A stretch of 13,338 nt of DNA from Prevotellaceae bacterium UBA711 (lineage in GTDB: Bacteria; Bacteroidota; Bacteroidia; Bacteroidales; Bacteroidaceae), in the NCBI GenBank assembly GCA_002297545.1, contig DBLZ01000017.1:1-13338 (forward strand), written 5' to 3'. The notes below the pieces were generated by a model that searched no databases, was not told the DNA's origin, and was given only the letters and a program-made list of their open reading frames with translations. Position numbers and translations under genes: made by a program. Every line of letters starts with the position of its first letter. The stretch's first letter is position 1. This document shows, piece after piece, positions 7,796-13,338 of this stretch.

Positions 7796-8866
7796 ATGAA
7801 AAGACTGATGTTGCTTGCCATCCCGGCCATGCTGCTGGCAAGTTGTAATTCCCATGAGTACAAGATCACCGGCAAAGCCGGCGAGGACATGGAGGGCAAG
7901 CTGGTACGCCTGAAGAACGACACGATTACCGTGGACTCCTGCACCATTACCAACGGAGCATTCACCTTCAAAGGATCTGTGAACGACCAGACCATGTATA
8001 TGCTTGCCGTGGAACAGGGCGCGGAGTTCCCTGTGTTTATTGAAAACGGAGCCAAAATAAACGTCGACCTGAACGAATCTCCTGCCTCCATCAAGGACAA
8101 CGGAGGAATGAATGACAGCTATGCCGACGTGATAAATGCCGTGAACGAGGCAGGCGAGGCCCTGAACGAAAGGGTAGAGAAACTGATAAAAGCCGGTGTG
8201 CCCTACACGGGCATTCAGGATTCCCTGGCATCAGAACTCGACGCTCTCAAAAACATCTATCGTGATGGCATCAGTGCCAACAAGGGAAACTATGTGGGTG
8301 CATTCCTGCTGAACATGGTGGCCCGCGAGTTCTATCAAGAGCTGGGCTCACTGGATTCTGTCATGGCCGAGGTAAAATACGCCGTGGAGATGAAGCAGTT
8401 GCAGGCTCTACGCAAAACCTACGAGTCTGCCGAGAGCACAAAGGAGGGCAGGATGTTTGTGGACTTCACCGGCCAGTCTGTTGACGGCACCTCCTCCAAG
8501 CTGTCCGACTACGTAGGCAAGGGCAAGTTCGTTTTGGTGGATTTTTGGGCTTCATGGTGCGGTCCCTGCAAGCGCGAAATTCCCAACCTGCTGGATCTGT
8601 ACTCACGTTTCAATGGCGAGAATTTCACCGTCCTGGGCGTAAACGTATGGGATGCAGAGAGCAGATTCAAGGCGGCTCTGGAGAGCGAGGGCATCACCTA
8701 TCCCCAGATCTTCGTTCCCCGCGACAACGAGGACGATGCCACCGAACTGTATGGCATCCAGGGCATTCCGCAGATCATCCTCTTTGGCCCCGACGGCACC
8801 ATCGTGAAGCGCGATCTGCGTGGCGAGGAGATGAAGGAGTTTGTGGCCGGGCAGTTGCAGAAGTAA
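7796..8866 (+). CDS. DUF4369-TlpA/AhpC-TSA thioredoxin-like lipoprotein
   Basis: This is a 356-aa lipoprotein. The lipobox LLASC puts the lipidated Cys at residue 17, and there is no obvious acidic export signal after it, so a periplasm-facing anchor is likely. Residues about 20-115 are a beta-rich DUF4369-type domain (YKITGKAGEDMEGKLVRLK) and residues 110-210 are helical. Residues 215-356 are a thioredoxin-like TlpA domain with the redox motif WCGPC (254-258) inside VLVDFWASWCGPCKREIPNL and a cis-proline in GIPQ (Pro325). Such proteins reduce or exchange disulfides of exported proteins; some affect cytochrome maturation or oxidative stress. The exact substrate here is unknown. The start at 7796 is preferred over an in-frame GTG at 7730 because only it gives a signal peptide directly, and because the promoter -7 box lies between the two. 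It appears monocistronic, ending at a strong terminator. Confidence 0.93.
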   Translation: MKRLMLLAIPAMLLASCNSHEYKITGKAGEDMEGKLVRLKNDTITVDSCTITNGAFTFKGSVNDQTMYMLAVEQGAEFPVFIENGAKINVDLNESPASIKDNGGMNDSYADVINAVNEAGEALNERVEKLIKAGVPYTGIQDSLASELDALKNIYRDGISANKGNYVGAFLLNMVAREFYQELGSLDSVMAEVKYAVEMKQLQALRKTYESAESTKEGRMFVDFTGQSVDGTSSKLSDYVGKGKFVLVDFWASWCGPCKREIPNLLDLYSRFNGENFTVLGVNVWDAESRFKAALESEGITYPQIFVPRDNEDDATELYGIQGIPQIILFGPDGTIVKRDLRGEEMKEFVAGQLQK

Positions 8867-8899
8867 GATACAAGCCGCCACAGAAATAGAAATGGCACA

Positions 8900-8944
8900 G
8901 GCAGTGGTTGCACCCGTGGGGTGCGGCCACTGCCTTGCTTTTAT
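8900..8944 (+). terminator. Rho-independent terminator of the thioredoxin-like gene
   Basis: This is a 16-bp hairpin (8900-8915 pairs with 8919-8934, two G-T wobbles) with a GTG loop, starting 33 nt after the stop codon and followed by TTGCTTTTAT. It is the strongest terminator in the window. Confidence 0.85.
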
Positions 8945-8958
8945 CCCTAAATAAAAGT

Positions 8959-9141
8959 GGCAGCCGATATTTCCGGTTGGTAAGGCCAGGCAACACCCTC
9001 TTGGACGGCTTGCACCAACTTTCCATGAAAACCCGACGCCCCATCAGACAAACGGAACAGGCTGGCGTCTTGTTGCCCCTCCGGGGCGCCCAATGGCGGC
9101 TAATTTCCCGGAGGCATCACAAACAGGAAATATCCGCTGCC
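8959..9141. repeat. Imperfect long-range inverted repeat
   Basis: GGCAGCCGATATTTCCGG (8959-8976) matches the reverse complement of 9124-9141 at 16 of 18 positions, and weaker similarity (TTGGTAAGGCC versus TTTGTGATGCC) continues inward. A degenerate third copy, in direct orientation, may lie near 9094-9113. It could be a MITE-like remnant or a pair of dispersed repeats in opposite orientation. Confidence 0.45.
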
Positions 9142-9214
9142 CCCCTGGTTTGCCGCTTAGCTTCCATGCACGCTCTGCGGAGCGTGACTTGCGACCATGT
9201 GGTGCGCCCAACGA

Positions 9215-9250
9215 ATAAACCGGTTTGTGAGAATGCACAAACCGGTTTAT
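9215..9250 (-). terminator. Perfect 15-bp hairpin, probable terminator of the GatB/YqeY gene
   Basis: The arms 9215-9229 and 9236-9250 are perfect reverse complements around a 6-nt loop, and each arm contains the palindrome AAACCGGTTT. It lies about 65 nt beyond the stop of the minus-strand gene. The last arm ends in GGTTTATTCG in the direction of transcription, so the U-rich part is short and within the stem. A terminator is likely, but a protein-binding site cannot be excluded. Confidence 0.5.
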
Positions 9251-9314
9251 CTATCCATATAAACGCGTTGTTAAAGGTCGATAAACCCGAACATCGCGTC
9301 TACGTCCCGTGACC

Positions 9315-9761
9315 TTATGCCAACAACTCCTTTACCTTGGCCGAGATGGCCTTGCCGTCGGCACGGCCGGCAAGCTTCTTGGAGGCCAGGCCCATCACCT
9401 TGCCCATCTCCTTGGCACTGGTGGCACCCACCTCGGCTATGATGGCGCGGAGTTCCGCCTCCAGTTCCTCGGTAGTGAGAGCCTTGGGCAGGTAGGCCTC
9501 CAGGGCAACGACCTGTCCCATCTCCTCCTCGGCCAGGTCGGGGCGGTTCTGTTCGGTATAGAGCGCAGCCGTGTCGCGCCCCTGCTTCACCAACTTGGAA
9601 AGGATCTTCAAAGCCTGCTCGTCAGAGAGTTCTGCATCGGCACCGGGGGCAGTGAGTGCCTCCAGGAAATACTTCTTTGCATTGCGCAATGCCATCAGGC
9701 GGACCTTGTCCTTTGCCTTCATGGCTTGGACGATGTCCTTGCTAATCTGTTCAAACAACAT
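9315..9761 (-). CDS. GatB/YqeY domain-containing protein
   Basis: This is a 148-aa cytoplasmic protein spanning the whole YqeY family, whose members are usually near 150 residues. The N-terminal half is helical (ISKDIVQAMKAKDKVRLMALRNAKKYFLEAL). It is followed by the typical YqeY sequence ILSKLVKQGRDTAALYTEQNRPDLAEEEMGQVVALEAYLP and the C-terminal helical bundle with GKVMGLASKKLAGRADGKAIS. The domain resembles the C-terminal tail of the GatB subunit of Asp/Glu-tRNA amidotransferase, which contacts tRNA; the free-standing protein has no settled function. The MATE gene ends 48 nt upstream on the same strand, but a strong promoter match inside the MATE stop region suggests independent transcription. 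Confidence 0.92.
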   Translation of the reverse strand: MLFEQISKDIVQAMKAKDKVRLMALRNAKKYFLEALTAPGADAELSDEQALKILSKLVKQGRDTAALYTEQNRPDLAEEEMGQVVALEAYLPKALTTEELEAELRAIIAEVGATSAKEMGKVMGLASKKLAGRADGKAISAKVKELLA

Positions 9762-9804
9762 AATTTACGTGTATTTGATTTAGTTAATCGATGTGTTTAC
9801 ACCT

Positions 9805-9836
9805 CAAAATTACCGCTTTTGGCTGACGCGGCCAAA
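9805..9836 (-). promoter_or_regulatory. Internal promoter for the GatB/YqeY gene
   Basis: On the minus strand, TTTG (9833-9836), 20 nt, TAATTTTG (9805-9812) matches the Bacteroidetes consensus TTTG-N19-21-TAnnTTTG exactly. The -7 box overlaps the TAA stop codon of the MATE gene. The expected leader is about 35-40 nt. Confidence 0.65.
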
Positions 9837-11195
9837 TGTTTCAGGCAAAATCTTCTCCCGCAGACACGTCTGCACCAGGCCGCGGCAAGCCAGATAGGCA
9901 AGGAAAGAGACCCACAGACCATGGTTGGCCCATAGGGGAATGAGGAAGAAATAACCTGCCAGAAACAGGAGCATGCCCGTTGCCATGGACAGAAGCATAA
10001 GACGGGTGGCCGTGGCACCAATGTAGATGCCGTCCCACAGGAAAGAGGCCACGCCACACACGGGCAGCAGCAAGGTCCAGTAACGATAATCGTCAGCACA
10101 GGAAAGCACTGCGACATCGTTGGAAAGGACGGCCATGAAGCCCGCACCTCCAAGGCAATAGAGCAGCATGAATGCCAACGAAAGTCCCCCACCCCACACA
10201 AACAGCCTGCGCACAACGGCATGATATGCCACGGCATTTCCAGCACCTATGCTCTTGCCCGTCAGAGCCTCTCCGGCATAGGCAAATCCGTCCATGAAGT
10301 AACTGAATATGGTGAAGAACTGCATCAGTAAAGTATTGACAGCCAGTTCCACAGTACCCTGCGATGCTCCGGCTGCAATGAACATGAAGTGCACGATTAT
10401 GAGGCACATGGTTCGCAGGAAGAGTGTGCAGTTGCTGCGGTTGGAAGTGGTGGCAGGACTTAGGGCCTGGGCGAGCAATGCCTTGAACGGAGGCAAATTC
10501 CGGTGCCACGATGTCCAGAGACGTCCATAGTATTTCATCCACAACAGAAGACCTATGCCCAGGGCAGCCCATTGTGCCAGAACCGTACCCAGGGCAACGC
10601 CCTCGATGTGCATCTTCATAACATAGACACAGAACAGACTGGCACATATATTCAGCACATTCTGCACTATGGCCACCATCATGGGTATGCGCGAGTTCTG
10701 CATGCCGATGTACCACCCGTTAAGTACAAACAGACTCAGGGCCGGAACGGCGCCCCATATACATATATTATAATATGTACGCGCGAGGACTGCCACATCG
10801 GCCTCGGGTGCAATGAATCCAAGGCCGGCATCGCACACCCATGGTGACACCAGCATCAGGCCCGCGGCCAAAACCAATGCCAGCATCAGGCCACGCACCA
10901 ACAACGTAAGGACAGCTCCCAGGTCGCGGCGTCCCCAGGCCTGGGCTGTCTCACCTCCCGTTCCCATCCGGAGAAAACCGAACATCCAGTAGATGACATT
11001 GAACAGCATGCCGCCAACGGCTATGGCTCCAACGTAGGCCGAAGCCGGCAGCGAAGCCCCCGCACCTTCCGTGCCCATGTGCCCCGTGACGGCAACATCC
11101 ACCAGGCCCAGCAACGGCACCGTGATGTTGCTGACTATGCTGGGAAGGGCAATACCAAGGATGCGGCGGTCGAGAGAGCTTTTCGCCGTTGTCAT
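9810..11195 (-). CDS. MATE-family multidrug/cation antiporter, DinF type
   Basis: This is a 461-aa integral inner-membrane protein with about 12 hydrophobic helices in two similar halves. The N-terminus IALPSIVSNITVPLLGLVDVAVTGHMG is the characteristic first helix of DinF-type MATE transporters, with the Asp (LVD) and Gly pattern that binds the coupling ion or substrate. The second half repeats the theme (TLLMQFFTIFSYFMDGFAYAGEALTG). Length is as expected for the family. These proteins export cationic compounds or metabolites in exchange for H+ or Na+; the substrate here is unknown. The start ATG overlaps the TGA of the thioesterase gene (ATGA), so translation is probably coupled. The name dinF is avoided because the subfamily is broad. 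Confidence 0.92.
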   Translation of the reverse strand: MTTAKSSLDRRILGIALPSIVSNITVPLLGLVDVAVTGHMGTEGAGASLPASAYVGAIAVGGMLFNVIYWMFGFLRMGTGGETAQAWGRRDLGAVLTLLVRGLMLALVLAAGLMLVSPWVCDAGLGFIAPEADVAVLARTYYNICIWGAVPALSLFVLNGWYIGMQNSRIPMMVAIVQNVLNICASLFCVYVMKMHIEGVALGTVLAQWAALGIGLLLWMKYYGRLWTSWHRNLPPFKALLAQALSPATTSNRSNCTLFLRTMCLIIVHFMFIAAGASQGTVELAVNTLLMQFFTIFSYFMDGFAYAGEALTGKSIGAGNAVAYHAVVRRLFVWGGGLSLAFMLLYCLGGAGFMAVLSNDVAVLSCADDYRYWTLLLPVCGVASFLWDGIYIGATATRLMLLSMATGMLLFLAGYFFLIPLWANHGLWVSFLAYLACRGLVQTCLREKILPETFGRVSQKR

Positions 11196-11578
11196 CCGAA
11201 GAGCTTTTCGTCCAATTCCTTGCAGGACGGAAGCAGACGCCCGTCCTGCACGCAGACGGAATCCACCCTGGCCCTGAGGGAAAGCTTGCCATCACTGGCA
11301 CGATAAATCTCCTGCATGAAGATATATCGCACGTTCTCCTTCTTGACATTAAGGCGGCAGATGAACTCGTCCCCGCTGCGCAACGGTATCTTGAACTCCA
11401 TCTTGATGCGCGCCACCACGGCATCTATGCCACGGGCATGCATCTCGGCAAAACTGATACCATGCTCTATCAGGAATTCATGGCGCGCATGTTCCAGGTA
11501 GTGCTGGTAATTGGCATTGTTGACTATGCCCTGCAGGTCGCATTCGTAGTCACGAACCTTCATTCTGAGTTCATACAT
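11192..11578 (-). CDS. Acyl-CoA thioesterase, YbgC/FadM-like hotdog fold
   Basis: This is a 128-aa single-domain hotdog protein. The N-terminal motif VRDYECDLQGIVNNANYQHYLEHARHEFL corresponds to the 4-hydroxybenzoyl-CoA-thioesterase/YbgC signature (D-x-x-G-x-V-x-x-x-x-Y-x-x-x-x-E-x-x-R), with Asp14 as the likely catalytic residue. The central strands (IKMEFKIPLRSGDEFICRLNVKK and RYIFMQEIYRASDGKLSLRARVDSVCV) fit the rest of the fold. The enzyme hydrolyses acyl-CoA or similar thioesters in the cytoplasm; chain-length preference cannot be read from sequence. Its stop overlaps the start of the MATE gene by 4 nt, indicating co-expression. Confidence 0.9.
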   Translation of the reverse strand: MYELRMKVRDYECDLQGIVNNANYQHYLEHARHEFLIEHGISFAEMHARGIDAVVARIKMEFKIPLRSGDEFICRLNVKKENVRYIFMQEIYRASDGKLSLRARVDSVCVQDGRLLPSCKELDEKLFG

Positions 11579-11895
11579 AATGTCTTCTTTCTTTATTCAC
11601 GGTTGGAGGCAACCGCTTAGATGTTATACTTTGCTTTTGGACCATGGAGAAATGCACAAACCGAAATAGAACGTGGCCAGGCATCAAGCACGGCACTTTT
11701 GCCCTCTGCTTAAGCCTTTCAGAGGTTTGCGAACGCAATTTGCCCCAATTGCGCTGCGTTGCAACCGATATTAACATCGCTCCGTCACTCATACATTATT
11801 CGGTCTTCTCTATGATGAAGGCTATCACATAATATCTTCTGCCACCCTTGCACGGGCACAGCCTTCCCGTAATACTGCCATGACCTTATTGTATG

Positions 11896-11926
11896 CAAAG
11901 ATAGTGATTATTTCGTTCGGTACATA
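11896..11926 (-). promoter_or_regulatory. Candidate promoter for the thioesterase-MATE pair
   Basis: On the minus strand, TATCTTTG (11896-11903) is a perfect -7 element. TATG (11923-11926), 19 nt upstream, matches three of four -33 bases. If used, the transcript starts near 11889 and carries a leader of about 310 nt before the thioesterase ATG. Confidence 0.45.
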
Positions 11927-12041
11927 ATCTTTGATACTATTTTATAGGCCGTATGGCGGCCAAAGAAGTGCCGCCAAGCTCATATTGTACCCCCGAGAGA
12001 AGACATAATTGCATGTCCATGAGAAAAAAGTTGCAAATTCG

Positions 12042-12073
12042 TTTGGTTTATATCATAAACTGATTTATCTTTG
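12042..12073 (+). promoter_or_regulatory. Promoter of the membrane protein-regulator unit
   Basis: TTTG (12042-12045), 20 nt, TATCTTTG (12066-12073) matches the Bacteroidetes promoter consensus exactly. The start would be near 12080, with a leader of about 100 nt. Confidence 0.75.
12045..12061. promoter_or_regulatory. Operator-like dyad 1, in the promoter spacer
   Basis: The sequence reads GGTTTAT-atc-ATAAACT, a dyad (six perfectly paired bases per arm) lying between the -33 and -7 boxes. A bound protein here would block RNA polymerase. The same half-sites recur at 12134-12150. Confidence 0.5.
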
Positions 12074-12133
12074 CAGCGTGGTTAAAGCATGAGAGAGGCT
12101 TCGCGCGGGTCGGCTCTTTTCTTTTCCACATAA

Positions 12134-12150
12134 GGTTTATAAAATAAACC
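12134..12150. promoter_or_regulatory. Operator-like dyad 2, in the 5' leader
   Basis: The sequence reads GGTTTAT-aaa-ATAAACC, a perfect 7-bp dyad with a 3-nt centre, 30 nt before the start codon. It shares half-sites and spacing with the dyad at 12045-12061; the centres are 89 bp apart. Confidence 0.5.
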
Positions 12151-12180
12151 GACACATACAACCTATTAAAACCATTTGTT

Positions 12181-12807
12181 ATGGAAGACAAGAAAATCAA
12201 TCCTCAAGAGAGCATGGCCATCATCACAGAGATGATACAGGCGTCAAAACAGCGTGTGGCAGCGCGCGATCTGCGTGCATCTGTAATGTGGGCCGTATTA
12301 AGCATCATCACAGCAGCCCTGGTATTCTTTATCTCCTTGATACATCCTACCCCATGGATAAATCTGCTATGGTTCATAATCCCGGTGGCAGGCATCCTTG
12401 GCAACTATGGCATAACCAGGAAGTCACGTATAGAAAGTGGTGCACGGACCACCATTGATGTCATCAGCGACGGGATATGGAACATAGTCGGTTCAGTGGC
12501 CATACTGCTCACCGTCATATGCAGCATTTTCCATGTGCTGGGCTATCCCAAGGCATGGCTTGCCATGTTCTTCTTTGCCTTTATTGTCGTGGGCTTCGCC
12601 GCGGCAGTGCAAGGCGTGGTAGTCAAGGAAAAGTCCTACACCTTCGGGGGAGTGTTAGCCATCATGGTCGGCTTCACTCTGATAGCCATGGCGCTACATC
12701 AAATTCCAATGCGAATAATATGGGTGATACCTCTCTACATCCTGTGCTTCGTGCTCATGTTCATTGTGCCAGCCCTCATTATCCACAGGAAGGATAGAAA
12801 AAGATAA
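12181..12807 (+). CDS. Six-helix integral membrane protein of unknown function
   Basis: This is a 208-aa protein. An amphipathic, charged N-terminus (residues 1-32, MEDKKINPQESMAIITEMIQASKQR) is followed by about six hydrophobic helices, near residues 34-54, 58-78, 100-120, 124-147, 153-172 and 178-201, and a basic tail HRKDRKR. There is no signal peptide and no catalytic motif that I recognise. It starts about 100 nt after a consensus promoter, and a small winged-helix regulator follows after 39 nt. Membrane protein plus small regulator is a recurrent arrangement in Bacteroidetes, often under control of the regulator itself. A role in envelope or stress sensing is possible but not supported by any residue I can point to. 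Confidence 0.82.
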   Translation: MEDKKINPQESMAIITEMIQASKQRVAARDLRASVMWAVLSIITAALVFFISLIHPTPWINLLWFIIPVAGILGNYGITRKSRIESGARTTIDVISDGIWNIVGSVAILLTVICSIFHVLGYPKAWLAMFFFAFIVVGFAAAVQGVVVKEKSYTFGGVLAIMVGFTLIAMALHQIPMRIIWVIPLYILCFVLMFIVPALIIHRKDRKR

Positions 12808-12846
12808 GAGGACGTATATACCCACCTAACACACACAGAAAACATA

Positions 12847-13137
12847 ATGCGAGAACTCAATCCCCTGCTACATTCGGAACTGCGCCTGGCCGTAATGTCC
12901 ATACTGATGAGCATGGAAGAGGCAGACTTTGTCTTCCTTCGGGAGAGAACGGAATCCACGGCCGGCAACCTGAGCGTACAGCTGGACAAACTCTCCTCTG
13001 CCGGTTACATCTCCATGGATAAAGGCTTTGAAGGCAAACGACCACGCACCATTTGCCGCATCACACCACAGGGCATAGCCGCCTTCGAGGAATATGTGGA
13101 TGCGTTGAAACAATACATCATGCCACGACGCCCGTAG
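12847..13137 (+). CDS. Small winged-helix transcriptional regulator (HTH_34/MarR-like)
   Basis: This 96-aa protein is essentially one winged-helix domain. The segment LHSELRLAVMSILM (8-21) is helix 1. FVFLRERTESTAGNLSVQL (28-46) covers helices 2 and 3, with TAGNLSVQLDKLSSAGYI (38-55) as recognition helix and turn. KGFEGKRPRTICRITPQG (59-76) is the beta-wing, and a final helix FEEYVDALKQYI probably dimerises. The T-x-GNLS-x-x-L...AGYI and G(K/R)-P-x-T patterns are typical of the winged-helix HTH_34 group. It is likely a cytoplasmic dimeric repressor, and its best candidate sites are the repeated dyads at 12045 and 12134 upstream of its own operon (inference). Confidence 0.88.
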   Translation: MRELNPLLHSELRLAVMSILMSMEEADFVFLRERTESTAGNLSVQLDKLSSAGYISMDKGFEGKRPRTICRITPQGIAAFEEYVDALKQYIMPRRP

Positions 13138-13338
13138 CATCAACCAGGATAGCCGGTGCGGTGTAAGCATGCAAAACTATACAGAAGAGGCTGTGCCAAA
13201 ATGTAATTTAGGGTCGCAATGTCCCCCCCGTCGCCCGCCTTATAAGTCGTGGGTATAGGTTGCGGGCTGAAGGCCCAACAGCGGTCAGCCCGGGGGCAGC
13301 GCCCCGGGTATGATACATTCCTCTCAGCCATGCGCCCT
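13138..13338. repeat. GC-rich palindromic repeat and IS-end-like motif at the right edge
   Basis: No gene is seen in the last 200 nt. GAGGCTGTGCCAAAATG (13187-13203) resembles terminal sequences of Bacteroidetes insertion elements. Further on are palindromes GGGC-tgaag-GCCC (13264-13276) and CCCGGGG-gcagcg-CCCCGGG (13289-13308). The layout suggests a dispersed intergenic repeat or the edge of a mobile element, truncated by the window. No transposase is visible. Confidence 0.4.

Larger units (their letters stand above)
8935..9314. other. Convergent intergenic region, repeat-rich, no gene
   Basis: These roughly 380 nt separate the plus-strand thioredoxin-like gene from the minus-strand GatB/YqeY gene. 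They contain a long imperfect inverted repeat (8959-8976 versus 9124-9141), short GC hairpins (GCCCC-TCC-GGGGC at 9075-9087; CACGCTC/GAGCGTG at 9169-9186), and a perfect 15-bp hairpin at 9215-9250. A plus-strand open frame across it begins inside the terminator hairpin and encodes nothing recognisable, so I do not call a gene. Confidence 0.65.
11579..12180. other. Divergent intergenic region / long leader, no convincing gene
   Basis: These 602 nt separate the minus-strand thioesterase from the plus-strand membrane-protein gene. They contain a minus-strand promoter candidate (11896-11926), a strong plus-strand promoter (12042-12073), two operator-like dyads (12045-12061, 12134-12150), and hairpins at 11703-11725 (CCTCTG/CAGAGG), 11734-11753 (CGCAATT/AATTGCG) and 11954-11976 (TGGCGGC/GCCGCCA). 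Short open frames of 62-73 codons cross 11571-11832 on both strands, but none has a recognisable domain. They may belong to a leader or to a dispersed repeat. Confidence 0.6.

Noticed and set aside
8908..9312. 134-codon plus-strand open frame after the thioredoxin-like gene
   Set aside because: It begins inside the terminator hairpin, crosses several inverted repeats and encodes no recognisable domain.
11571..11792. 73-codon minus-strand open frame upstream of the thioesterase
   Set aside because: It has no domain or signal, overlaps the thioesterase start, and an equally long frame exists on the other strand. It may be a repeat or leader instead.
11821..12180. tRNA, riboswitch or other structured RNA in the long intergenic region
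   Set aside because: I found short hairpins but no cloverleaf and no conserved riboswitch core that I can recognise.

Overview
The window looks like chromosomal DNA from a member of the Bacteroidales (a Bacteroides- or Prevotella-like gut or oral anaerobe). The evidence is the protein families (DUF3868-, DUF3575- and DUF5119-type fimbria-associated proteins, a DUF4369-TlpA lipoprotein, a FISUMP-type domain), the scarcity of strong Shine-Dalgarno sequences, and several perfect matches to the Bacteroidetes -7 promoter element TAnnTTTG, two of them with an exact -33 TTTG at 20 nt spacing. I see no tRNA, rRNA, CRISPR array or intact transposase.

Left half (1-7505, minus strand): one tightly packed operon reading leftwards and off the window edge. 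From a promoter near 7498-7529 the order is: an 873-aa exported OmpA-like/DUF3868-type protein; a 256-aa secreted FISUMP-type protein; a 551-aa exported TPR-like protein; a 659-aa DUF3575-type protein with a coiled-coil repeat and an acidic tail; and the start of a lipoprotein resembling DUF5119/FimB-Mfa2 fimbrial proteins. Junctions are an almost directly abutting stop/start, 55 nt, 22 nt and 31 nt. This resembles the cell-envelope part of a Bacteroidales fimbria locus. The two inserted genes (FISUMP-type and TPR-like) are not part of the classical fim/mfa sets, and the locus as a whole is the best candidate here for an undescribed surface system.

Centre (7384-9314): a 412-nt divergent intergenic region with two promoters and two stem-loops, then a periplasm-facing DUF4369-thioredoxin lipoprotein on the plus strand ending at a strong 16-bp terminator hairpin. 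A repeat-rich convergent intergenic region follows.

Right-centre (9315-11926, minus strand): a YbgC/FadM-like hotdog thioesterase and a DinF-type MATE transporter overlap by ATGA and so form a coupled pair. A GatB/YqeY-domain protein follows, apparently with its own promoter inside the 3' end of the MATE gene. A possible promoter about 320 nt upstream of the thioesterase would give that pair a long leader.

Right end (11927-13338, plus strand): a two-gene unit with a six-helix membrane protein and a small winged-helix regulator. Its promoter is a textbook TTTG-N20-TATCTTTG. The same dyad, GGTTTAT-N3-ATAAACY, occurs twice here, once in the promoter spacer and once in the 5' UTR, which suggests an autoregulatory operator. 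The window ends in GC-rich palindromes and an IS-end-like motif, possibly a dispersed repeat.
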